Assembly: GCF_048564905.1 (NCBI RefSeq)
Contig: NW_027328721.1
Coordinates: 40,010,870 to 40,074,869 of the forward strand
Length of the DNA stretch: 64,000 nucleotides
Source: Vicugna pacos
Taxonomy: Eukaryota; Chordata; Mammalia; Artiodactyla; Camelidae
Reading direction: 5' to 3'
The translations under genes were made by a program, and so were the position numbers. Below the pieces are notes generated by a model. That model was not told where the DNA came from. It searched no databases and saw nothing but the letters and a program-made list of their open reading frames with translations. Every line of letters starts with the position of its first letter. Within the stretch, counting starts at the first letter, position 1. This document shows positions 52,079-63,640 of the stretch, one piece after another.

Positions 52079-55000
52079 TGGGTTCTAACGGAAAGCCTAA
52101 GCTCGTCTCCCCTGGTGGTTTTCCTAATGTCTCTATGCCAGGGAATGCTAGGGGGGTTTGCAGGTTATCCCAGTGTCAGAGGCTGCCTCCCCAAGGTCAG
52201 GGAAGTTATTTCTCGGACTTCCCCGAACAGGGAACACCTGTGACTGAAGAGAGCTCCGTTTAGTTGTCTCTCGAGCTCCCCCACGCTCTGACAATGGTTC
52301 CGGAATCCTGAGCGTAGGGAGGTTCCACCAACGGTCATCAGCGCGTGGGTTCAACCGGAAAGCCTAAGCTCGTCTCCCCTGAGGGTTTTCCGAATATCTC
52401 TGTGCCAGGGAACGCTAGGGGTGTTTGCAGGATATCCCAGTGACAGAGGCTGCCTCCCCAAGTTCAGGGAAATTATTTCTCGGACTTCCCCAAAAAGGGA
52501 ACACCTGTGACTGAAGAGAGCTGCGTGGAGTTTTCTCTCGAGCTCCCCCACGCACTGACAATGCTTCCGAATCCTGAGCGTGGGGAGGTTCCACCAACGG
52601 TCGGCAGCGCTTGGGTTCTAACGGAAAGCCTAAGCTCGTGTCCCCTGAGTGTTTTCCTAATGTCTCTGTGCCAGGGAATGCTAGGGGGGTTTGCAGGATA
52701 TCCCAGTGACAGAGGCTGCCTCCCCAAGGTCAGGGAATGTATTTCTCGGACTTCCCCGAACAGGGAACACCTGTGACTGAAGAGAGCTACGTGGAGTTGT
52801 CTCTCAAGCTCCCCACGCAATGACATTGGTTCCGGAATCCTGAGCGTGGGGAGGTTCCACCAATGGTCGGGAGCGCGTTGGTTCTAACGGAAAGCCTAAG
52901 CTCGTCTCCCCTGAGGGTTTTCCTAATGTCTCTGTGCCAGGGAATGCTAGGGGTGTTTGCAGGATATCCCAGTGACAGAGGCTGCCTCCCCAAAGTCAGT
53001 GAAGGTATTTCTCGGTCTTCCCCGAGCAGGGAACACCTGTGACTGAAGAGAGATGCGTGGAGTTGTCTCTCGAGCTTCTGCACGCACTGACAATTTTTCC
53101 GGAATCCTGAGCGTGGGGAGGTTCCACCAACGGTCGACAGCGCGTGGGTTCGAACGGAAAGCCTAAGATTTTCTCCCCTGAGGGTTTTCCTAATGTCTCT
53201 GTGCCAGGGAATGCTAGGGGGGTTTCCAGGATATCCCAGTGACAGAGGCTGCCTCCCCAAGGTCAGGGAAGGTATTTCTCGGAGTTCCCCGAACAGGGAA
53301 CACCTGTGACTGAAGATAGCTGCGTGGAGTTGTCTCTCGAGCTCCCCCACGCACTGACAATGTTTCCGGAATCCTGAGCGTGGGGAGGTTCCACCAACGG
53401 TCGGCAGAGCGTGGGTTCTAACAGAAAGCCTAAGCTCGTCTCCACTGAGGGTTTTCCTAATGTCTCTGTGCCAGGGAATGCTAGGGGTGTTTGCAGGATA
53501 TTCCAGTGACAGAGGCTGCCTCCCCAAGGTCAGGGAAGGTATTTCACGGACTTCCCCGAACAGGGAACTCCTGTGACTGAAGAGAGCTGCGTGGAGTTTT
53601 CTCTCGAGCTCCCCCACGCACTGACAATGGTTCCGGAATTCTGAGCGTGGGGAGGTTCCACCAACGGTCGGCAGCGCGTGGGTTCTAACAGAATGCCTAA
53701 GCTCAACTCCCCTGAGGGTTTTCCTAATGTCTCTGTGCCAGGGAACGCTAGGGGGGTTTGCAGGATATCCCAGTGAGAGAGGCTGCCTCCCCAAGTTCAG
53801 GGAAGGTATTTCTCGGACTTCCCCGAACAGGGAACACCTGTGACTGAAGAGAGCTGCGTGGAGTTTTCTCTCGAGCTCCCCCACGAACTGACAATGGTTC
53901 CGGAATCCTGAGCGTGGGGAGGTTCCACCAACGGTCGTCAGCGCTTGGGTTCTAACGGAAAGCCTAAGCTCGTGTCCCCTGAGGGTTTTCCTAATGTCTC
54001 TGTGCCAGGGAATGCTAGGGGTGTTTGCAGGATATCCCAGTGAAAGAGGCTGCCTCCCCCAGTTGAGGGAATTTATTTCTCGGACTTCCCCGAACAGGGA
54101 ACACCTGTGACTGAAGAGAGGGGCGTGGAGTTCACTCTCGTGCTCCCCCACGCACTGACAATGGTTCCGGAATCCTGAGCGTGGGGAGGTTCCACCAAAG
54201 GTCGGCAGCGCGTGGGTTCTAACGGAAAGCCTAAGCTCGTCTCCCCTGGGGGTTTTCCTAATGTCTCTGTGCCAGGGAATGCTAGGGGGGTTTGCAGGAT
54301 ATCCCAGTGAAAGAGGCTGCCTCCCCAAGGTCAGGGAATGTATTTCTCGGACTTCCCCGAACAGGGAACACCTGTGACTGAAGAGAGCTCCGTTTAGTTG
54401 TCTCTCGAGCTCCCCCACGCACTGACAATGGTTCCGGAATCCTGAGCGTGGGGAGGTTCCACCAACGGTCATCAACGCGTGGGTTCTAACGGAAAGCCTA
54501 AGCTCGTCTCCCCTGAGGGTTTTCCTAATGTCTCTGTGCCAGGGAATGCAAGGGGGGATTGCAGGATATCCCAGTGACAGAGACTGCCTCCCAAAGGTCA
54601 GGGAAGGTATTTCTCGGACTTCCCCGAACAGGGAACACCTGTGACTGAAGAGAGCTGTGTGGAGTTGTCTCTCGACCTCCCCCACGCACTGAAAATGTTT
54701 CCGGAATCCTGAGCGTGGGGAGGTTCCACCAACGGTCTGCAGCGCGTGGGTTCTAACAGAAAGCCTAAGCTCGTCTCCACTGAGGTTTTTCCTAATGACT
54801 CTGTGCCAGGGAATGCTAGGGGTGTTTGTAGGATATCCCAGTGACAGAGGCTGCCTCCCCAAGGTCAGTGAAGTTATTTCACGGACTTCCCCGAACAGGG
54901 AAATCCTGTGACTGAAGAGAGCTGCGTGGAGTTGTCTCTCGAGCTCCCCCACGCACTGACAATGGTTCCGGAATCCTGAGCGTGGGGAGGTTCCACCAAC

Positions 55001-56649
55001 GGTCGGCAGCGCTTGGGTTCTTACGGAAAGCCTAAGCTCGTCTCCCCTGAGGGTTTTCCTAATGTCTCTGTGCAGGGAATGCTAGGGGTGTTTTCAGGAT
55101 ATCCCAGTGACAGAGGCTGCCTCCACAAGGTCAGGGAATGTATTTATCGGACTTCCCCGAACAAGGAACACCTGTGAATGAAGAGAGCTGCGTGGAGTTG
55201 TCTCTCGAACTCCCCCACGCACTGACAATGGTTCCGGAATCCTGAGCGTGGGGAGGTTCCACCAACGGTCGGCAGCGCTTGGGTTCTAACGGAAAGCCTA
55301 AGCTCGTCTCCCCTGAGGGTTTTCTCAATGTCTCTGTGCCAGGGAATGCTAGGGGTGTTTGCAGGATATCCCAGTGACAGAGGCTTCCTCCCCAAGGTCA
55401 GGGAAGGAATTTCTCGGACATCCCAGAGCAGGGAACACCTGTGACTGAAGAGAGCTGCGTGGAGTTGTCTCTCGAGCTCCCCCATGCACTGACAATCGTT
55501 CCGGAATCCTGAGCGTGGGGAGGTTCCACCAACGGTCGGCAGCGCGTGGGTTCTAACAGAAAGCCTAAGCTCGTGTCCCCTGAGGGTTTTCCTAATGTCT
55601 CTGTGCCAGGGAATGCTAGGGGGGTTTGCAGGATATCCCAGTGACAGAGGCTGCCTCCCCAAGTTCAGGGAAGGTATTTCTCGGACTTCCCCGAACAGGG
55701 AACTCCTGTGACTGAAGAGAGCTTCGTGGAGTTGTCTCTCGAGCTCCCCCACGCACTGACAATTGTTCCGGAATCCTGAGCGTGGGGAGGTTCCACCAAC
55801 GGTCGGCAGCGCGTGGGTTCTAACAGAATGCATAAGCTCGTCTCCCCTGAGGGTTTTCCTAATGTCTCTGTGCCAGGGAACGCTAGGGGGGTTTGCAGGA
55901 TATCCCAGTGACAGAGGCTGCCTCCCCAAGGTCAGGGAAGGTATTTCTCGGACTTCCCCGAACAGGGAACACCTGTGACTGAAGAGAGCTGCGTGGAGTT
56001 GTCTCTCGAGCTCCCCCACGCACTGACAATCGTTCCGGAATCCTGAGCGTGGGGAGGTTCCACCAAAGGTCGGCAGCGCTTGGGTTCTAACGGAAAGCCT
56101 TAGCTCGTCTCCCCTGAGGGTTTTCCTAATGTCTCTGTGCCAGGGAATGCTAGGGGGGTTTGCAGGATATCCCAGTGACAGAGGCTGCCTCCCCAAGGTC
56201 AGGGAATGTATTTCTCGGACTTCCCCGAACAGGGAAACCCTGTGACTGAAGAGAGCTTCGTGGAGTTGTCTCTCGAGCTCCCCACGCACTGACATTGGTT
56301 CCGGAATCCTGAGCGTGGGGAGGTTCCACCAATGGTCGGCAGCGCTTTGGTTCTAACGGAAAGCCTAAGCTCGTCTCCCCTGAGGGTTTTCCTAATATCT
56401 CTGTGCCATGGAATGCTAGGGGGGTTTGCAGGATATCCCAGTGACAGAGGCTGCATCCCCAAGATCAGGGAAGGTATTTCTCGGACTTCCCCGAACAGGG
56501 AACACCTGTGACTGAAGAGAGCTGCGTGGAGTTGTCTCTCGTGCTCCCCCACGCACTGACATTGATTCCGGAATACTGAGCGTGGGGAGGTTCCACCAAC
56601 GGTCGGCAGCGCTTGGGTTCTAACGGAAAGCCTAAGCTCGTCTCCCCTG
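52079..56649. repeat. 17-monomer block, copy 2, with 36-bp overlap at the junction
   Basis: Identity with copy 1 runs from 47,544/52,079 to 52,114/56,649, then stops at monomer position 65, where copy 1's follower reads cctggtgg and copy 2's follower reads cctgaggg. The monomer starting at 52,051 is a hybrid. Its first part matches the monomer at 56,586 and its later part matches the one at 47,516. The exchange lies in the 36 bases common to all three (52,079-52,114). This is the expected product of one unequal crossover between out-of-register monomers. An assembly duplication would look the same. Confidence 0.92.
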
Positions 56650-59600
56650 AGGGTGTTCCTAATGTCTCTGAGCCAGGGAATGCTAGGGGTGTTTGCAGGA
56701 TATCCCAGTGACAGAGGCTGCCTCCCCAAGTTGAGGGAAGTTATTTCTCGGACTTCCCCGTACAGGGAACACCTGTGACTGAAGAGAGCTCCGTTTAGTT
56801 GTCTCTCGAGCTCCCTCACGCACTGACAATTGTTCCGGAATCCTGAGCGTGGGGAGGTTCCACCAACGGTCATCACCGCGTGGGTTCAAACGGAAAGCCT
56901 AAGCTCGTTCCCCTGAGGGTTTTCCTAATATCTCTGTGCCAGGGAACGCTAGGGGGGTTTGCAGGATATCCCAGTGACAGAGGCTGTCTCCCCAAGGTAA
57001 GGGAAGCTATTTCTCGGACTTCCCCGAACAGGGAACACCTGTGACTGAAGAGAGCTGCGTGGAGTTGTCTCTCGAGTTCCCCCACGCACTGACAATGGTT
57101 CCGGAATCCTGAGGGTGGGGAGGTGACACCAACGGTCGGCAGCGCGTGGGTTCTAACGGAAAGCCTAAGCTCGTCTCCACTGAGGGTTTTCCTAATTTCT
57201 CTTTGCCAGGGAATGCTAGGGGGGTTTGCAGGATATCCCAGTGACAGAGGCTGCCTCCCCAAATTAAGGGAAGGTATTTCTCGGACTTCCCCGAGCAGGG
57301 AACACCTGTGACTGAAGAGAGATTCGTGGAGTTGTCTCTCGAGCTTCTCCACGCACTGACAATTGTTCCGGAATCCTGAGCGTGGGGAGGTTCCACCAAC
57401 GGTCGGCAGCGCGTGGGTTCGAACGGAATGCCTAAGCTTTTCTCCCCTGAGGGTTTTCCTAATATCTCTGTGCCAGGGAATGCTAGGGGGGTTTGCAGGA
57501 TATCCCAGTGACAGAGGCTGCCTCCCCAAGGTCAGGGAAGTTATTTCACTGACTTCCCCGAACAGGGAACACCTGTGTCTGAAGAGAGATGCGTGGAGAT
57601 GTCTCTCGAGCTCCCCCACGCACTGAAAATGGTTCCGGAATCCTGAGCGTGGGGAGGTTCCACCAACGGTCGGCAGCGCGTGGGTTCTAACCGAAAGCCT
57701 AAGCTCGTCTCCACTGTGGGTTTTCATAATGTCTCTGTGCCAGGGAATGCTAGGGGAGTTTGCAGGATATCCCAGTGACAGAGGCTGCCTCCCCAAGGTC
57801 AGGGAAGGTATATCTCGGACTTCCCCGTACAGGGAACACCTGTGACTGAAGAGAGCTGCGTGGAGTTGTCTCTCGAGCTCCCTCACGCACTGACAATGGT
57901 TCCGGAATCCTGAGCGTGGGGAGGTTCCACCAACGGTCGGCAGCTCGTGTGTTCTAACAGAAAGCCTAAGCTCGTGTCCCCTGAGGGCTTTCCTAATGTC
58001 TCTGTGCCAGGGAACGCTAGGGGTGTTTGCAGGATGTCCCAGTGACAGAGGCTGCCTCCACAAGGTCAGGGAGGTTATTTCTCGGACTTCCCCGAACAGG
58101 GAACACCTGTGAATGAAGAGAGCTGCGTGGAGTTGTCTCTCGAGCTCCCCCACGCACTGACAATGGTTCCGGAATCCTGAGCGTGGAGAGGTTCCACCAA
58201 CGGTCGGCAGGGCTTGGGTTCTAACGGAAAGCCTAAGCTCGTCTCCCCTGAGGGTTTTCCTAATGTGTCTGTGCCAGGGAATGCTAGGGGGCTTTGCAGG
58301 ATATCCCAGTGTCAGAGGCTGCCTCCCCAAGGTCAGGGAAGGTATTTCTCAGACTTCCCCGAACAGGGAACTCCTGTGACTGAAGAGAGCTCGGTGGAGT
58401 TGTCTCTCGAGCTCCCCCACGCACTGACAATGGTTCCGGAATCCTGAGGTTGGGGAGGTGACACCAACGGTCGGCAGCACGTGGGTTCAAACGGAAAGCC
58501 TAAGCTCGTCTCCCCTGAGGGTTTTCCTAATGTCTCTGTGCCAGGGAATGCTAGGGGGGTTTGCAGGATATCCCAGTGACAGAGGCTTCCTCCCCAAGGT
58601 CAGGGAATGAATTTCTCGGACATCCCAGAGCAGGGAACACCTGTGACTGAAGAGAGATGCGTGGAGTTGTCTCTCGAGCTTCTCCACGCACTGACAGTTG
58701 TTCCGGAATCCTGAGTGTGGGGAGGTTACACCAACGGTCGGCAGCGCGTGGGTTCGAACGGAAAGCCTAAGCTATACTCCCCTGAGGGTTTTCCTAATGT
58801 CTCTGTGCCAGGGAATGCTAGGGGGGTTTGCAGGTTATCCCAGTGACAGAGGCTGCCTCCCCAAGGTCAGGGAAGGTATTTCTCGGACTTCCCCGAACAG
58901 GGAACACCTGTGACTGAAGAGAGATGCGTGGAGATGTCTCTCGAGCTCTCCCACGCACTGACAATGGTTCTGGAATCCTGAGCGTGGGGAGGTTCCACCA
59001 ACGGTCGGCAGCGCGTGGGTTCTAACGGAAAGCCTAAGCTCGTCTCCACTGAGGGTTTTCCAAATGTCTCTGTGCTAGGGAATGCTAGGGGTGTTTGCAG
59101 GATATCCCAGTGACAGAGGCTGCCTTCCCAAAGTCAGGGAAGTTATATCTCGGACTTCCCCGAACAGGGAACACCTGTTACTGAAGGGAGCTGCGTGGAG
59201 TTGTCTCTCGAGCTCCCCCACGCACTGACAATGGTTCCGGAATCCTGAGCATGGGGAGGATCCACCAACGTTCGGCAGCGCGTGGGTTCTAACGGAAAGC
59301 CTAAGCTCGTCTCCCCTGAGGGTTTTAGAAATGTCTCTGTGCCAGGGAATGCTAGGGGGTTTGCAGGATATCCCAGTGACAGAGGCTGCCTCCCCAAGTT
59401 CAGGGAAGTTATTTCTCGGACTTCCCCGAATAGGGAACACCTGTGACTGAAGAGAGCTGCGTGGACTTGTCTCTCGTGCTCCCCCACGCACTGACAATGG
59501 TTCCGGATTCCTGAGCGTGGGGAGGTTCCACCAACGGTCGGCAGCGCGTGGGTTCTTACGGAAAGCCTAATCTCGTCTCCCCTGAGGGTTTTCCTAATGT

Positions 59601-60379
59601 CTCTGTGCTAGGGAATGCTAGGGGGGTTTGCAGGTTATCCCAGTGACAGAGGCTGCATCCTCAAGTTCAGGGAAGTTATTTCTCGGACTTCCCCGAACAG
59701 GGAACACCTGAGACTGAAGAGAGCTGCGTGGAGTTGTCTCTGGAGCTCCCCCACGCACTGACAATGGTTCCGGAATCCTGAGCGTGGGGAGGTTCCACCA
59801 ACGGTCGGCAGCGCGTGGGTTCGAACGGAAAGCCTAAGCTTTTCTCCCCTGAGGATTTTCCAAATGTCTCTGTGCCAGGGAATGCTAGGGGGGTTTGCAG
59901 GATATCCCAGTGACAGAGGCTGCCTCCCCAAGGTCAGGGAAGGTATTTCACGGACTTCCCCGAACAGGGAACACCTGTGACTGAAGAGAGATGCGTGGAG
60001 ATATCTCTCGAGCTCTCCCACGCACTGACAATGATTCCGGAATCCTGAGCGTGGGGAGGTTCCACCAACGGTCGGCAGCAATTGGGTTCTAACGGAAAGC
60101 CTAATGTCGTCTCCACTGAGGGTTTTCCAAATGTCTCTGTGCTAGGGAATGCTAGGGGGGTTTGCAGGATATCCCAGTGACAGAGGCTGCCTCCCCAAGG
60201 TCAGGGAAGTTATATCTCGGACTTCCCCGAACAGGGAACACCTATGACTGAAGAGAGCTGCGTGGAGTTGTCTCTCGAGCTCCCCCACGCACTGACAATG
60301 GTTCCGGAATCCTGAGCGTGGGGAGGTTCCACCAACGGTCGGCAGCGCTTGGGTTCTAACGGAAAGCATAAGCGCGTCT
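56650..60379. repeat. Type B monomers right of the 17-mer duplication
   Basis: About 14 monomers. The stretch 56,900-57,620 pairs with 38,750-39,500 (offset 18,145 bp). The ggtgacacc variant occurs at 57,122 and about 58,458. The monomer at about 59,250 (gcatggggaggatcc, ttttagaaatg, ccgaataggg, cggattcctgag) pairs with 41,905 and 46,443. A monomer near 59,940-60,116 with agagatgcgtggagatatctc and cggcagcaattggg recurs seven monomers later, near 61,805-61,985. Confidence 0.75.
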
Positions 60380-63300
60380 CCCCTGAGGGTTTTCCTAATG
60401 TCTCTGTGACAGGAAATGCTAGGGGTGTTTGCAGGATTCTCCAGTGACAGAGGCTACCTCCCCAAGTTCAGGGAAGTTATTTCTCGGACTTCCCCGAATA
60501 TGGAACACCTGTGACTGAAGAGAGCTGCGTGGAGTTGTCTCTCGTGATCCCCCTCGCACTGACAATGGTTCCGGAATGCTGAGCGTGGGGAGGTTCCACC
60601 AACGGTCGTTAGTGCGTGGGTCCTAACGGAAAGCATAATCTCGTCTCCCCTGAGGGATTCCCGAAAGTCTCTGTGCCAGGGAATGCTAGGGGGGTTTGCA
60701 GTATATCCGAGTGACAGAGACTGTTTCCCCAAGGTCAGGGAAGGTATTTCTCGGACTTCCCCGAACAGGGAACACCTGTGACTGACGAGAGCTGCGTGGT
60801 GTTGTCTCTTGAGCTCCCCCACGCACTGACAATGGTTCCGGAATCCTGAGCGTGGGGAGGTTCCACCAACGGTCGGCAGCGCGTGGGTTCTAACGGAAAG
60901 CCTAAGCTCGTATCCACTGAGGTTTTTCCAAATGTCTCTGTGCTAGGGAATGTTAGGGGGGTTTGCAGGATATCCCAGTGACAGAGGCTGCCTCCCCAAG
61001 GTCAGGGAAGGTATTTCACGGACTTCCCAGAACAGGGAACACCTGTGACTGAAGAGAGATGCGTGGAGATGTCTCTCGAGCTCTCCCATGCACTGACAAT
61101 GGTTCCGGAATCCTGAGCGTGGGGAGGTTCCACCAACGGTCGGCAGCAATTGGGTTCTAACGGAAAGCCTAAGCTCGTCTCTCCTGAGGGTTTTCCGAAA
61201 GTCTCTGTGCCAGGGAATGCTAGGGGTGTTTGCAGGATACCCCAGTGACAGTGGCTACCTCCCCAAGTTCGGGGAAGTTATTTCTCGGACTTCCCCGAAC
61301 AGGGAACACCTGTGAGTGAAGAGAGCTGCGTGGAGTTGTCTCTCGAGCTCCCCCACGCACTGACAATGGTTCCGGAATCCTGAGCGTGGGGAGGTTCCAC
61401 CAACGGTCGGCAGCGCTTGGGTTCTAACGGAAAGCATAAGCTCGTCTCCCCTGAGGATTTTCCTAATGTCTCTGTGCCAGGGAATGCTAGGGGTGTTTGC
61501 AGGATACCCCAGTGACAGAGGCTACCTCCCCAAGTTCAGGGAAGTTATTTCTCGGACTTCCCCGAATAGGGAACACCTGTGACTGAAGAGAGCTGCGTGG
61601 AGTTGTCTCTCGTGATCCCCTTCGCACTGACAATGGTTCCGGAATCCTGAGCGTGGGGAGGTTCCACCAACGGTCGGCAGCGCGTGGGTTCTAACGGAAA
61701 GCCTAAGCTCGTCTCCCCTAAGGGTTTTCCTAATATCTCTGTGCCAGAGAATGCTAGAGGTGTTTGCAGGATATCCCAGTGACAGAGGCTGCCTCCCCAA
61801 GGTCAGGGAAGGTATTTCACGGACTTCCCCGAACAGGGAACACCTGTGACTGAAGAGAGATGCGTGGAGATATCTCTCGAGCTCTCCCACGCACTGACAA
61901 TGGTTCCGGAATCCTGAGCGTGGGAAGGTTCCACCAACGGTCGGCAGCAATTGGGTTCTAACGGAAAGCCTAAGCTCGTCTCCACTGAGGATTTTCCAAA
62001 TGTCTCTGTGCTAGGGAATGCTAGGGGGGTTTGCAGGATATCCCAGTGACAGAGGCTGCCTCCCCAAGGTCAGGGAAGTTATTTCTCGGACTTCCCCGAA
62101 CAGGGAACACCTGTGACTGAAGAGAGCTGCGTGGAGTTGTCTCTCGTGCTCCCCCACGCACTGACAATGGTTCCAGAATCCTGAGCGTGGGGAGGTTCCA
62201 CCAACGGTCGGCAGCGCTTGGGTTCTTACGGAAAGCCTAATCTCGTCTCCCCTGAGGGTTTTCCTAATGTCTCTGTGCTAGGGAATGCTAGGGGTGTTTG
62301 CAGGATACCCCAGTGACAGAGGCTACCTCCCCAAGTTCGGGGAAGTTATTTTTCGGACTTCCCCGAACAGGGAACACCTGTGACTGAAGAGAGCTGCGTG
62401 GAGTTGTCTCTCGAGCTCCCCCACGCACTGACAATGGTTCCGGAATCCTGAGCGTGGGGAGGTTAAACCTACGGTCGGCAGCGCTTGGGTTCTAACGGAA
62501 AGCTTAAGCTCGTCTCCCCTGAGGATTTTCCTAATGTCTCTGTGCCAGGGAATGCTGGGGTGTTTGCAGGATACCCCAGTGACAGAGGCTACCTCCCCAA
62601 GTTCAGGGAAGTTATTTCTCGGACTTCCCCGAATAGGGAAGACCTGTGACTGAAGAGAGCTGCGTGGAGTTGTCTCTCGTGATCCCCCTCGCACTGAAAA
62701 TGGTTCCGGAATCCTGAGCGTGGGGAGGTTCCACCAACGGTCGGCAGCGCGTGGGTTCTAACGGAAAGCCTAAGCTCGTCTCCCCTAAGGGTTTTCCTAA
62801 TGTCTCTGTGCCAGGGAATGCTACGGGGTTTTTCAGGATATTCCAGTGATAGAAGCTGCCTCCCCAAGGTCAGGGAAGGTATTTCTCGGATTTCCCTGAA
62901 CAGGGAACACCTGTGAATGAAGAGAGCTGCGTGGAGTTGTCTCTCGAGCTCCCCCACGCACTGACAATGGTTCCGGAATCCTGAGCGTGGGGAGGATCCA
63001 CCAACGGTCGGCAGCGCTTGGGTTCTAACGGAAAGCATAAGCGCGTCTCCCCTGAGGGTTTTCCTAATGTCTCTGTGACAGGGAATGCTAGGGGTGTTTG
63101 CAGGATTCTCCAGTGTCAGAGGCTACCTCCCCAAGTTCAGGGAAGTTATTTCTCGGACTTCCCCGAACAGGGAACACCTGTGACTGAAGAGAGCTGCGTG
63201 GAGTTGTCTCTCGATCTACACCACGCACTGAAAATGATTCCGGAATCCTGAGCGTGGGGAGGTTCCACCAACGGTCGCCAGCGCGTGGGTTCTAACGGAA

Positions 63301-63640
63301 AGCCTAAGCTCGTCTCCCCTGAGGGTTTTCCGAAAGTCTCTGTGCCAGGGAATTCTAGGGGGGTTTGCAGGATATCCGAGTGACAGAGGCTGTTTCCCCA
63401 AGGTCAGGGAAGGTATTTCTCGGACTTCCCCGAACAGGGAACACCTGTGACTGACGAGAGCTGCGTGGTGTTTTCTCTTGAGCTCCCCCACGCACTGACA
63501 ATGGTTCCGGAATCCTGAGCGTGGGGAGGTTCCACCAACGGTCGGCAGCGCGTGGGTTCTAACGGAAAGCCTAAGCTCGTCTCCACTGAGGTTTTTCCAA
63601 ATGTCTCTGTGCTAGGGAATGCTAGGGGGGTTTGCAGGAT
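60380..63640. repeat. Mosaic HOR domain with 4- and 10-monomer spacings
   Basis: The string gtgatcccc followed by ctcgcac or ttcgcac occurs at 60,544, 61,612 and 62,679, spacings of 1,068 and 1,067 bp (four monomers). It is preceded by ccgaatatgg or ccgaataggg. A gtgacagg-aatgc monomer with caggattctccagtg occurs at about 60,407 and 63,076 (2,669 bp, ten monomers minus one base). It is followed in both places by the ccgaaagtctctg and gactgacgagagc monomer. The variant gatacccc with ggctacctcccc appears near 61,236, 61,504, 62,304 and 62,571. Members of several HORs are interleaved rather than in clean rows. Confidence 0.75.
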
